Of a stretch of 64,000 nucleotides of DNA, positions 41,984 through 50,537 are shown piece after piece (within the stretch, counting starts at the first letter, position 1; each line of letters opens with the position of its first letter). The position numbers and the translations under genes are program-made. Source of the DNA: Actinacidiphila sp. DG2A-62 (GTDB lineage: Bacteria > Actinomycetota > Actinomycetes > Streptomycetales > Streptomycetaceae); assembly GCF_035825295.1 (NCBI RefSeq), contig NZ_JAYMGI010000002.1, forward strand, positions 7,640,001-7,704,000, written 5' to 3'. The notes beneath the pieces were generated by a model. That model saw only the letters and a program-made list of their open reading frames with translations, did no database searches and was not told where the DNA came from.

Positions 41984-42538
41984 TCACGTCCGGCGGAGGT
42001 CGGCGAGCCGGTCGAGGAAGACGCGCTGCGCGGCGACGATCTTCTCCCGCGCGGCGGCCAGATCCAGCCAGGCCGCCCGGTCCAGCTCGGGGAACTCCCG
42101 CAACCGCCCCGAGCCGCGCGGCCACTCCATGGTGAAGGTCCCGAAGACCGCCCGCGCCGGGTCGAGATCCCCCTCGACGGCCCATACGGTCACGGTCTTG
42201 CCGCCGGACTGGCGGGTCTCGCCCAGCGGGAGCAGCGCGCCCGCGGGCACCGGCAGACCCAGCTCCTCGGTGAACTCCCGCCGCGCCGCCGCCTCCGGCG
42301 TCTCGCCGGGCTCGTACTCGCCCTTGACCACCGTCCACGCGCCGGCGTCCCGCCGCGCCCAGAACGGCCCGCCCATGTGCCCGAGCAGCACCTCGATCCC
42401 GTGGCCGGGAGCGTCCCCCGGATCGCCGCCGGGACCGCTGCCGGGACGTCCGCCTGGGCCGCCGCCGGGATCGCCCGCACCGGGCCGCCGTCCGGCCGTG
42501 CGGAACGGCAGGATGCCCGCGCTGCGCCTCTCCGCCAT
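41984..42538 (-). CDS. NUDIX hydrolase
   Basis: A 184-residue protein from ATG 42538. The NUDIX box GEYEPGETPEAAARREFTEELG is intact at residues 73-94, with the two Glu ligands. Upstream is the strand RSAGILPFR, followed by a Gly/Pro/Asp-rich loop (17-45) not seen in typical short family members. Downstream, VWAVEGDLDPARAVFGTFTMEWPRGSGRLREFPELDRAAW is typical of the actinobacterial group thought to act on diadenosine polyphosphates or similar. The substrate is uncertain. It is convergent with the ATPase-kinase. Confidence 0.88.
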   Translation of the reverse strand: MAERRSAGILPFRTAGRRPGAGDPGGGPGGRPGSGPGGDPGDAPGHGIEVLLGHMGGPFWARRDAGAWTVVKGEYEPGETPEAAARREFTEELGLPVPAGALLPLGETRQSGGKTVTVWAVEGDLDPARAVFGTFTMEWPRGSGRLREFPELDRAAWLDLAAAREKIVAAQRVFLDRLADLRRT

Positions 42539-42632
42539 GCCGCCAGTCTGCCCCCGCCGGCGCGCAGGACGCGACCGCACCCCCTGCACGTACGGGCGGA
42601 CCACCCGCGTCCCGACACCGCGTCCGCGTCCC

Positions 42633-42737
42633 GACGAACCGCGTCCCGCGTACCGACGGACGGCATCCGCGTACGGGCGGACGGCATCCGCGTATCGACG
42701 GACCGCATTCGCGTATCGACGGACCGCATTCGCGTAC
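42633..42737. repeat. 21-bp tandem repeat, about five copies
   Basis: Units of 21 bp at 42654-42674, 42675-42695, 42696-42716 and 42717-42737 follow CGACGGACNGCATNCGCGTAN with few differences; a more divergent fifth precedes them. They lie between the NUDIX start and the end of the F420-dependent gene. The 21-bp length keeps a minus-strand reading frame open (RRYANAV/DAV repeats), but I do not think this is translated. Confidence 0.85.
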
Positions 42738-42777
42738 GGCGGACCCGGCGCCGTACGGACGGCGGGGCATACGCGGG

Positions 42778-43356
42778 TCAGCCGGTGAACGCCCAGCCCG
42801 TCCAGGCGCGTACCTCGATCGCCACGACCGGACCGCGCGGCGGGGCCTCCGCGTACTGCGGGTACTTCCGGCGCAGCAGCGCGAGCCCGGCGTCCCGGAC
42901 CGCGCCGTCCGGCACGACGCGCGCCACGCCGTCCGCGCGGGCCCACCACAACCGCGCCCAGTCGTCGGCGTAGTGGTCGGCGAGCAGCGACACGCGCGGC
43001 TCGGCCGCGATGTTGCGCAGCCGCCGCAGGTCGGTGGAGCGCTTCGGCTTATGGTCCACGGCGAAGTACAGCGTGTCCGGGTACGGCGCGGCGCGCGTGG
43101 CCGGGTCGCCGGGGAGGCGGCCGGGGACGTCGCCGGGGACGTCGCCGAGCGGTTCGCCGCCGGGGCCGCCGGACGCGTGGCCGATCCGGTCGCCGGGCGT
43201 GCCGGTGGACGCGTGGCCGGGCGCGTCGCCGGGCACGTCGCCGAGCGCGAACGTCACCGGCACCAGGTGGGGCGCCCCGTCCGCGCCGACGGTGGCCAGC
43301 CGGGCCACGCGCGCGGCGGCGAAGCGGGTACGGGCCTGCGCCGCGGTCAGGTTCAC
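42778..43356 (-). CDS. PPOX-class F420-dependent oxidoreductase
   Basis: A 192-residue split-barrel flavin/F420 protein, starting at GTG 43356 (FMN-binding split barrel, TIGR03668-like). Signatures are RFAAARVARLATVGADGAPHLVPVTFAL, then YFAVDHKPKRSTDLRRLRNIAAEPRVSLLADHYADDWARLWWARADG. A Gly/Asp/Pro-rich insertion with VPGD repeats occupies residues about 39-93, splitting the first two beta-strands; most relatives have a short loop there. The substrate is unknown. It is downstream of nothing obvious on the same strand except the NUDIX gene, 239 bp away. Confidence 0.85.
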   Translation of the reverse strand: MNLTAAQARTRFAAARVARLATVGADGAPHLVPVTFALGDVPGDAPGHASTGTPGDRIGHASGGPGGEPLGDVPGDVPGRLPGDPATRAAPYPDTLYFAVDHKPKRSTDLRRLRNIAAEPRVSLLADHYADDWARLWWARADGVARVVPDGAVRDAGLALLRRKYPQYAEAPPRGPVVAIEVRAWTGWAFTG

Positions 43357-43932
43357 CCGCCCGACCCTACCGAGCGCGGGCCCGCGACGCCCCGACCGGA
43401 GCGCCCGTGGCGTCGCAAGGGGAGCGCCCCCCCGGCGGCCCCGACCGCGCCCTGCCGACGACTCGGTCCCGCACCCCCGTTCCCGCCGGGGGCGCGCGGT
43501 CCCTCGCACGCCCCCGCGCCCCCCCCGCGCGGTCCCCACCGTCGCCCCCCCGCGGGGGGCCGCCACCCGTCGCTGCCGTCGGAACCGGTCGCCGTCCCCT
43601 CGCGGCGGGCGGCGACAGCTGCCCGCCCGGCCGCCGGTGCCAGCCGAGGACACCCCCCGCGCGGGGCCGCGACCCCTCAGCCCGCATGGCGCCGGACCGG
43701 CCCGTGCGGGGCGCGTGTTCCGCCCCCCGCCCGGCACGTTCGGGGGTCCGAACGCCGTTCCCCGCGCGGACCGTTTCCTCCGGGCGTGAACACGTCACGG
43801 CGCCAAACCGCCAGGGACCCGCATTGACCCGCGGATCACCCCGGCTGGATTTTTGTGCTGGTCACTCCCCCCACTCCCTCCTCGCCGACAACGACGCCGG
43901 CGGTTCGCCGCCCGCCCCTCTCGGGAGTCCCC
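43357..43932. other. Long intergenic region with C-homopolymers
   Basis: No recognised gene lies in about 576 bases. The stretch has many runs of seven or eight C on the plus strand (for example near 43424 and 43520), a short hairpin CCCCCCCGCGGGGGGC near 43547, and no stop-free frame with realistic actinomycete codon use. It must contain the promoter of the large sedolisin; a -10-like AT patch (TTTTTGTGC, 43852-43858) is the only A+T-rich point. Homopolymers here may be sequencing-error-prone. Confidence 0.5.
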
Positions 43933-46900
43933 TTGTCCCACAGATCCCCCGGCTCACCCACCGGCCGGCCGCCGCTGCGCCTGCCGTGGCGGCTGCCCGC
44001 CGCCGCGACCGCCGCGATCCTCGCGGTGCTCGGCGTCCTGGCGGTCCTGCTGCCGCAGCAGGCCACCGCGGCGCCCGCCGCCCCGACCGCGGCGAGCACG
44101 ACCGCCGCCACGGACGCGAGCGCGAGCGCCGCCACGAAGGCCGGCACCGGCACCGGCACCGGCGCGACGACCGGCACCAGCACCGGCACCAGCCCGCAGA
44201 CCAACACCAGCACCGACGCCGGCACGAGCACCGGCGCCGCGCCGGTCTGCGGCGCTCCGCAGCCCGGTCACTTCAGCTGCTTCGCCCTGCGCCGCACCGC
44301 CCCGAGCGCCGCCGCGGGCGAGCGCCGCACCCTCGGCGGCGCGCCCGCCCCGGCCGCGTCCCCCGCGACCCCCGAGGGCTACGCGCCCGCCGACCTGCGG
44401 TCCGCCTACGCGCTGCCCGACGACGGCGGCGCGGGGGCGACGATCGCCATCGTCGACGCCTACGACGACCCGGACGCCGAGTCCGACCTCGCGGTCTACC
44501 GCGCCCAGTACGGACTGCCCGCCTGCACCACCGACAACGGCTGCTTCCGCAAGACCGACCAGCGCGGCGGCGCGGGCTACCCCGGCGCCGACGAGGGCTG
44601 GGCCTCGGAGATCTCGCTGGACCTCGACATGGTCTCCGCCGTCGCCCCGCAGGCCCACATCCTGCTGGTCGAGGCCGACTCCTCGCTCTCCGAGGACCTC
44701 GGCGCCGCGGAGAACACCGCGGTCGCCCTCGGCGCCCGGTACGTCTCCAACTCCTGGGGCGGCTACGGCGACAGCACCGACGACCTGGCCTACGACCAGG
44801 CGTACTTCGACCACCCCGGCACGGCGGTGGTGTTCAGCTCCGGCGACGACGGCTACGGCGTCAGCTACCCGGCCTCCTCGCCGTACGTGACCGCGGTCGG
44901 CGGCACCTCGCTGACCCGCGACGGCAGCGCCCGCGGCTGGGACGAGTCGGTGTGGAACGGCATCACCCAGGGCCCCGACGGCCCGCACTGGGGCGCCACC
45001 GGCTCCGGCTGCTCGGCCGCCGAGCCCAAGCCCGCCTTCCAGTCCGCCGTCGACTGCGCCGGCCGCTCGGTCGCCGACGTCAGCGCCGTGGCCGACCCGG
45101 CCACCGGCGTCGCGGTTTACAACTCCTACTCCGACGCGGGCTGGAACGTCTACGGCGGCACCAGCGCCTCCGCGCCGATCATCGCCGGCGTCTACGCCCT
45201 GGCCGGCGCGCCCGTCGCCGGCACGTACCCGGCCTCCTACCCGTACCAGCAGCCCGGCGCGCTCAACGACGTCACCCGCGGCGACGACGCGAGCTGCGCC
45301 GACGCCTCGCTCTGCGGCTACGGCACCACCCCCGACTGCACGCCGGCGTACACCTGCCAGGCCCAGCCCGGCTACGACGGCCCCACCGGCCTCGGCACGC
45401 CGAACGGCGTCGCCGGCTTCAAGCCCGGCCCGCACGGCGCGCTGTCCGGCGCGGTCACCGACGCCGCGACGAAGGCCCCGGTGCCCGGCGCGACCGTCGC
45501 GCTCGGCGACTACCGCGCCACCACGGACGCGCAGGGCCGCTACCGCCTCGACGTCCCGGCCGGCTCCTACCCGCTCACCGTCAGCGCCTTCGGCTACGCC
45601 GACGACGACGCCGGCACCGTGACCATCGCCGACGGCGCCGCGCTGACCAGGGACGCCGCGCTGACCGCGGTGGCCACGCAGACCGTGTCCGGCACCGTCC
45701 GCGACGGCGGCGGGCACGGCTGGGGGCTGTACGCGAAGATCACCCTCGACGGCGTTCCCGGCGCGGTCTTCACCGACCCCGCCACCGGCCGCTACACGGT
45801 GAAGGTCCCGGCCGGCCACAGCTACACCCTGCACGCCGCCGCGCTGTACGCCGGCTACGCCACCGCGTCCGCCACCGTCGACGTCGGCTCCGGCCCGCGC
45901 ACCGCCGACCTCTCCCTGCCGCTGGCCGGAACCGGCGTGCTGCCGCCCGGCTACGTCATGACGTACCACGGCGGCGGCCTGGAGACCTTCGCCGACGCCG
46001 CGACGCCGGCCGGCTGGACGGTGAAGAACAACACCGCCGCGGGCGGCTGGCAGTTCGACGACCCGCTCAACCGCGGCAACCAGACCGGCGGTTCGGGACG
46101 CTTCGCCGAGGTCGACGACTTCGCCCTCGGCTGGGCCGCCGCCGACACCGAACTGATCAGCCCCGCCTACGACTTCAGCGCCGAACAGCAGCCCGAGCTG
46201 CAGTTCGACACCGCGCTGCCGCCGCTGTACCGGCTGGGCGACCTGACCGCGGCGGTCGACGCCAGCACCGACGGCGGAGCCACCTGGACCACCCTGTGGC
46301 AGCACACCGACGTCGTCGGCGGACCCGCCCACGAGACCGTCCCGCTCACCCGCTACGCCGGCCGGTCGTCGGTGCGGCTGCGGTTCCACTTCACCGGCTC
46401 CCTCACCGGGATCTGGCAGATCGACAATGTCGCCGTCGGCACCCCGCGCCTGGTCACCGAGCGCGGCGGCATGCTCGTCGGCCAGGTCACCGACGCCAAC
46501 ACCGGGGCCGGCGTGCTCGGCGCCACCGTCGCCCCGGTCGCCGCGCCCGCCGACTCCGGCCGCGCCGTCGCCACCCCCGACGACCCCGCCACCGGCGACG
46601 GGCTCTACTGGCTGTTCACCGGCAGCACCGGCAAGCAGCATGTCACCGCCGGGCTGCCGGACTTCGGATATCCGCAGACCACCCAGCAGGCGGACGTGCG
46701 GCAAGGCGCCGTCACCCGAGCCGACTTCGCGCTGCACCCGGCCCAACTGCGCTACAGCGTCTCCTCGGTGGCGGCGAACGTGCCCTGGGGCGACAGCCGC
46801 ACCGTGCAGGTGAAGGTGAAGAACACCGGCGGCTCGCCGGCCACCTTCTCGCTCGGCGAGCAGGATCTCGGCGGCCCCGCGGCGTCCGGCGCCGAGCCCA

Positions 46901-48384
46901 CCGTCCACCGCGTGCCGTCGGCGATCACCCCGCGCACGCTCCAGGACGCCGGCGCGGCCCCCACGGGACCGGCCCCGTCCACCACGTCCGGCGCGGGCGG
47001 GGCGCATGCGAGCGCCTCGGCCGACGGCGGGACATGGCAGCCGCTCGCCGACCTGCCCGCTCCCGTCTACGGCGGCCTCGCCGCCACCGGCCCCGACGGC
47101 ACTGTCTACACCGGCTTCGGCGAGGAGCCCGGCGGCGTGTGGAGCAAGTCCTTCTCCTCCTACGACCCGGCCACCGGCGGCTGGCACGCCCTCACCGGAC
47201 CCACCACCACCCGCTTCGCCCCGGCCTACGGCGTCATCCGCGGCAAGCTCTACGTCACCGCGGGCCGGGACGCCGCCGGCATGCCCATCGCGGGCGGCGA
47301 GGTCTACGACCCGGCGACCGACCGCTGGTCGCAGATCGCCGACCTGCCCACCCCGTACGGCGGTTCCGGCTTCGCGGCGGCCGGGGACAAGCTCTACGTG
47401 ATCGGCGGCTGCGACCTGTTCAACTGCGGGTTCAACACCGTCGAGGTGTACGACCCGGCGACCGACACCTGGTCGGCCGGCGCGCCGTACCCCGAGCCCA
47501 TCGGGTTCCCGGTCTGCGGCACGGTCGACGACGAGGTCGTCTGCACCGGCGGCGTCTACCAGCCCAACGGCGCGGCCGAGAAGGACACGACGCACACCTA
47601 CGTCCTCGACCCGCACACCGGCTCCTGGCGCCGCGTCGCCGACGCCCCGACCGACGTGTGGGGCGCCACCGGCACCGCGGCCGACGGCCAACTCCTCGTC
47701 GCCGGCGGCTTCCAGGTCAGCGCGGACGGCGTCACCGACGCCGCGCACGCCTACGACCCGGGCACCGACACCTGGCGCGCCCTGCCCAGCCTGCCGCAAC
47801 CGGTCATGGAGGCCGCGTCCGCGCCCGGCTGGTACGCCCTCGGCGGCATCACGGCCACCGGAGGGCCGCAGGCCACCGCGCTGAAACTGCCCGGCTACGA
47901 CCACGCCCACGGCGACGTGCCCTGGCTCACCGCCTCCGCGAAGAAGGTCACGGTCAAGGCGGGCGGCACGGTCACGGTCCGACTCACCCTGGACGCCGAG
48001 GCGTTGACGTCCGCGGACGCCGGAAGCCACCGCGCCGCGCTGATCGTGGACAGCGACACCCCCTACGGCTCGCCGTCCCTGCCCGTCACCATGACGGTCG
48101 TGCCGCCGGCCGGCTGGGGACTGCTCACCGGCACGGTCACCGGCCGCCCGGCGGACGGCGGCGCGCCCGCGCCGCTGGCCGGCGCGGTGGTCGAAGTCGA
48201 CACCAAGAACGGCGACGTCACCCTCACCACCGGCGCCGACGGACGCTACTCGCTGTGGCTGCCGGCCAAGGACAACCCCGTCACCGTCATCGTGGCCGCC
48301 ACCGGCTACCGCCCGGCCACCGCCACCGTCCGCATCGTCAAGGAGGGGTCGGTGAGCGCGGACTTCGCCCTGAGACACCTGTGA
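43933..48384 (+). CDS. Giant secreted sedolisin-like protease with Kelch and CarboxypepD-reg domains
   Basis: A 1483-residue exported protein if TTG 43933 is the start (GGGAG 5 bp upstream and directly before a good signal peptide); a GTG at 43855 in frame has no ribosome site. A Thr/Ala/Gly-rich tail precedes the protease (about 130-475): Glu226/Asp230 spaced E-x3-D, SSGDDGYG and Ser411 in GGTSASAP. CarboxypepD-regulatory beta-sandwiches follow (500-657, 840-900), with a jelly-roll-like piece between (650-840). Kelch-type repeats with VYDPATDRW and VYDPATDTW fill about 1036-1323, and a last CarboxypepD-reg domain ends the protein. It is likely a wall-associated or secreted peptidase with protein- or glycan-binding modules. 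Confidence 0.88.
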   Translation: MSHRSPGSPTGRPPLRLPWRLPAAATAAILAVLGVLAVLLPQQATAAPAAPTAASTTAATDASASAATKAGTGTGTGATTGTSTGTSPQTNTSTDAGTSTGAAPVCGAPQPGHFSCFALRRTAPSAAAGERRTLGGAPAPAASPATPEGYAPADLRSAYALPDDGGAGATIAIVDAYDDPDAESDLAVYRAQYGLPACTTDNGCFRKTDQRGGAGYPGADEGWASEISLDLDMVSAVAPQAHILLVEADSSLSEDLGAAENTAVALGARYVSNSWGGYGDSTDDLAYDQAYFDHPGTAVVFSSGDDGYGVSYPASSPYVTAVGGTSLTRDGSARGWDESVWNGITQGPDGPHWGATGSGCSAAEPKPAFQSAVDCAGRSVADVSAVADPATGVAVYNSYSDAGWNVYGGTSASAPIIAGVYALAGAPVAGTYPASYPYQQPGALNDVTRGDDASCADASLCGYGTTPDCTPAYTCQAQPGYDGPTGLGTPNGVAGFKPGPHGALSGAVTDAATKAPVPGATVALGDYRATTDAQGRYRLDVPAGSYPLTVSAFGYADDDAGTVTIADGAALTRDAALTAVATQTVSGTVRDGGGHGWGLYAKITLDGVPGAVFTDPATGRYTVKVPAGHSYTLHAAALYAGYATASATVDVGSGPRTADLSLPLAGTGVLPPGYVMTYHGGGLETFADAATPAGWTVKNNTAAGGWQFDDPLNRGNQTGGSGRFAEVDDFALGWAAADTELISPAYDFSAEQQPELQFDTALPPLYRLGDLTAAVDASTDGGATWTTLWQHTDVVGGPAHETVPLTRYAGRSSVRLRFHFTGSLTGIWQIDNVAVGTPRLVTERGGMLVGQVTDANTGAGVLGATVAPVAAPADSGRAVATPDDPATGDGLYWLFTGSTGKQHVTAGLPDFGYPQTTQQADVRQGAVTRADFALHPAQLRYSVSSVAANVPWGDSRTVQVKVKNTGGSPATFSLGEQDLGGPAASGAEPTVHRVPSAITPRTLQDAGAAPTGPAPSTTSGAGGAHASASADGGTWQPLADLPAPVYGGLAATGPDGTVYTGFGEEPGGVWSKSFSSYDPATGGWHALTGPTTTRFAPAYGVIRGKLYVTAGRDAAGMPIAGGEVYDPATDRWSQIADLPTPYGGSGFAAAGDKLYVIGGCDLFNCGFNTVEVYDPATDTWSAGAPYPEPIGFPVCGTVDDEVVCTGGVYQPNGAAEKDTTHTYVLDPHTGSWRRVADAPTDVWGATGTAADGQLLVAGGFQVSADGVTDAAHAYDPGTDTWRALPSLPQPVMEAASAPGWYALGGITATGGPQATALKLPGYDHAHGDVPWLTASAKKVTVKAGGTVTVRLTLDAEALTSADAGSHRAALIVDSDTPYGSPSLPVTMTVVPPAGWGLLTGTVTGRPADGGAPAPLAGAVVEVDTKNGDVTLTTGADGRYSLWLPAKDNPVTVIVAATGYRPATATVRIVKEGSVSADFALRHL

Positions 48385-48430
48385 GGCCCTGACCCACCCG
48401 GCGAGGTGGGCGGGCGCCACGAGTGAGGCT

Positions 48431-48461
48431 CCCGTGTGCGGGGCCATCTCCCGCGCACGGG
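48431..48461. terminator. First of two adjacent hairpins, convergent region
   Basis: CCCGTGTGCGGG (48431-48442) and CCCGCGCACGGG (48450-48461) form a 12-bp stem with one G-T pair and a 7-base loop. Together with the next hairpin it separates the large sedolisin gene from the convergent regulator. Confidence 0.75.
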
Positions 48462-48462
48462 A

Positions 48463-48496
48463 GGGCCGGTCGACCTCGGACGAGGTCGACCGGCCC
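48463..48496. terminator. Second hairpin, bidirectional terminator
   Basis: GGGCCGGTCGACCTC (48463-48477) and GAGGTCGACCGGCCC (48482-48496) form a perfect 15-bp stem with the loop GGAC. It serves the sedolisin gene on the plus strand and the TrmB/LuxR-type regulator on the minus strand. Confidence 0.9.
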
Positions 48497-48567
48497 GCAT
48501 CCGTGCCCCGATCCGCCCGTGCGGAAGCGCTGTTGACGGATCGTCACGTTTCTGCGGTATGCGACGG

Positions 48568-49575
48568 TCAGGACTCCGGGCGCCACCAGCCGCGGCTGGC
48601 CGCCAGCACGCCGGCCTGGAAGCGGCTCGCCGCGCCCAGCCGGGTGAGCAGCGTCTGCACCCGGCGCTGCACCGTGCGGTGCCCGATGCCCAGCTGGCGG
48701 GCGATCGTCTCGTCCGGCATGCCCATCGCCAGCATCGAGATGATCCGCCGCTCCTCCTCGCTGACGAACTCGTTGCCGCCCACCGCCGCCGACCGACCCG
48801 GCATGTACGGCTGGGCCTGCGCCCACAGCGACTCGAAGAGCGTGCACAGCGCGTCCAGCAGCGCCGACGGGTGCACCAGGATGCACGAGTCCAGCACCTG
48901 CGGGGTGGCCAGCAGCGGGATCAGGGCGGCCTGGTCGTCGGCGATGATCAGCTTCATCGGCGCCTCGGGCAGGAAGCGGACCTCCTCGCCGGCCGCGATG
49001 TCCAGCTCCACCCGCTCCATCGCACCGGGCACGTTCAGCGCGTCACGCGCGTGGATGAACCGGCTGCGCACCTCCCGGCCGGCCACCACCGCGGCGGAGT
49101 TGACCCGCGCGCCGTCGCGCGCCTCGGCGTACGGCGGTGCGTCGATGCCGCGGATCTCCTTCTCCGCCCTGTTGAACAACTGCTGCCCGCACCGGGCCAC
49201 CCCGTCCCGGCCGGTGATCACCTCCACGAGCGAGGCCGCGTGGCGGTCCCGGCGGGCGTCGTGGTGGCGCTCGGCCAGCCGGTCGGTCATCGCCCGCACC
49301 CGCTGGATGTCGCGCTCCCGGGCCAGCAGCAGCACCTCCAGCGCGTGGCCCGGCGGCAGCGCGGTGTAGCGGACCGGGCTGCCCGGCAGCCGCGAGACCA
49401 GTCCGCCGTCCTCCAGCAGCACCAGCGCGTCGGCCGCCACGTCGGGCTCGATCCCGGTCCTGCGGGCCAACTCCGCCAGGGGCAGCGGCAGGTTGTCGAT
49501 CAGGGCGAAATACAGCGCCTCGGCGGGCTGGTCGAGACCGAGAACCTCAAGCAACGTCGCCACCTCCGGCTCCAT
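48568..49575 (-). CDS. TrmB/LuxR-type transcriptional regulator
   Basis: A 335-residue regulator from ATG 49575 (GGAGG 5 bp upstream). The N terminus resembles a TrmB winged helix (LGLDQPAEALYFALIDNLPLPLAELARRTGIEPDVAADALVLLEDGGLV). The middle is a phospholipase-D-like or sensor fold of unknown ligand. The C terminus is a LuxR-type helix-turn-helix (VSEEERRIISMLAMGMPDETIARQLGIGHRTVQRRVQTLLTRLGA). This two-HTH layout is widespread in streptomycetes with unknown targets. A CebR-like site lies 40 bp upstream of its start. Confidence 0.85.
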   Translation of the reverse strand: MEPEVATLLEVLGLDQPAEALYFALIDNLPLPLAELARRTGIEPDVAADALVLLEDGGLVSRLPGSPVRYTALPPGHALEVLLLARERDIQRVRAMTDRLAERHHDARRDRHAASLVEVITGRDGVARCGQQLFNRAEKEIRGIDAPPYAEARDGARVNSAAVVAGREVRSRFIHARDALNVPGAMERVELDIAAGEEVRFLPEAPMKLIIADDQAALIPLLATPQVLDSCILVHPSALLDALCTLFESLWAQAQPYMPGRSAAVGGNEFVSEEERRIISMLAMGMPDETIARQLGIGHRTVQRRVQTLLTRLGAASRFQAGVLAASRGWWRPES

Positions 49576-49614
49576 GGGCCTCCGCGGTTCGGGCGGTTGA
49601 ACACGATACCTTCA

Positions 49615-49628
49615 TGGGAGCGCTCCAA
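49615..49628. promoter_or_regulatory. CebR-like palindromic operator
   Basis: TGGGAGCGCTCCAA differs at one of 14 positions from the consensus TGGGAGCGCTCCCA of CebR, the cello-oligosaccharide repressor of streptomycetes. It lies 40 bp upstream of the TrmB/LuxR-type start codon, in its probable promoter. Confidence 0.6.
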
Positions 49629-49787
49629 TTCGATCACGGAACCGACGGAGTTCGTTCGCGCGGCGGTGGTGGCGGCGACGGCGGTGGCGTGGCGGTGGCG
49701 TGACGGCGGCTGGGGCGGCGCGGCGCGTTCGGCGGCCGGGCGGGCGCCGGGAGGCGGCGGTCAGGCGGGGTCGGCGCACCGGGGCGG

Positions 49788-50537
49788 TCAGGCGGGGGCG
49801 GCCTCCTCGCGTTCCAGGGCGCGGGTGAGCGCGGCCAGACCCGCGTCGACCCCGGTGGTATCACCGCTGGTCAGCCAGTGGACCAGGAAGCCGCGCAGCG
49901 CGGCGAGCACCATCTGCGCGACCTCCAGGCGGCGCCGCTCCGGCCAGTGCGGCGGGCACAGCGACACCAGCGTCGGCAGGTACTGCTCGGACGCGTCGCG
50001 CACCAGGTCGCCGTAGCGCGCGGGATCGTACAGCGCCAGCCCGATCGCCTGGTCCAGCACCCGCAGGCCGGTGCCGGCGTCCATCAGCACCGCCCAGATC
50101 GCCCGTACCCTTCCGGCCAGCCCCGCGGGCGGCGCGCCGGCGCCGGGCGGGTCGCCGAACGCGGCGGCCAGCGCGTTGTCGATCCGGCGGGCGCGCAGTC
50201 GCAGCGTCGCCTGCCGCAGCAGGTCCTCCGTGCCGTCGAAGTGGTAGAGCAGCACCTTGTGCGTGGTCCCGGCGGCCCGCGCGGCCCGGCGCAGCGAGAA
50301 CCCCACCAGCCCGTTCGCGGCGAGGTCGTCGCTGACCCGTTCCAGCAGCTCCCGCCGCCGCGCCTCGCCCCGCGGCGAGCGCGTCGACCTCCGGTACCCT
50401 GCCCGTACGGAGTCGGCGCCCCCCGCCCCGCCCGACGCGGCGCCGGTACCCCGCGACCCGCCCGGGGCGTCCGGCGCGGGCTTCCCCGCGGCGTCCGGCC
50501 CGGACCCGGCAGAGCCGTCCGCGCTGCCGCCCGTCAT
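49788..50537 (-). CDS. TetR-family regulator, divergent from alpha/beta hydrolase
   Basis: A 249-residue protein from ATG 50537. A Gly/Ser/Pro-rich N terminus (to about residue 45) precedes the helix-turn-helix (RRRELLERVSDDLAANGLVGFSLRRAARAAGTTHKVLLYHFDGTEDLLRQATL). The C-terminal part contains ALYDPARYGDLVRDASEQYLPTLVSLCPPHWPERRRLEVAQMVLAALRGFLVHWL. An inverted repeat near 50850 upstream of the divergent hydrolase is the probable operator, so it likely controls that gene. Confidence 0.88.
   Translation of the reverse strand: MTGGSADGSAGSGPDAAGKPAPDAPGGSRGTGAASGGAGGADSVRAGYRRSTRSPRGEARRRELLERVSDDLAANGLVGFSLRRAARAAGTTHKVLLYHFDGTEDLLRQATLRLRARRIDNALAAAFGDPPGAGAPPAGLAGRVRAIWAVLMDAGTGLRVLDQAIGLALYDPARYGDLVRDASEQYLPTLVSLCPPHWPERRRLEVAQMVLAALRGFLVHWLTSGDTTGVDAGLAALTRALEREEAAPA

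Noticed and set aside
42540..42949. N-terminal extension of the NUDIX hydrolase through the 21-bp repeats
   Set aside because: The ATG at 42538 starts directly before the conserved family sequence; the upstream part is repetitive and has no ribosome-binding site evidence.
43855..43932. GTG 43855 as start of the giant sedolisin
   Set aside because: No ribosome-binding site and a Pro/Thr-rich leader before the signal peptide; TTG 43933 has GGGAG at the right distance.
43954..48447. A 1497-residue open frame on the minus strand opposite the large sedolisin
   Set aside because: It is the shadow of the true gene: strong Gly/Arg/Val/Asp bias, no domain signatures, no ribosome-binding site, and third-position GC fits only the plus-strand frame.
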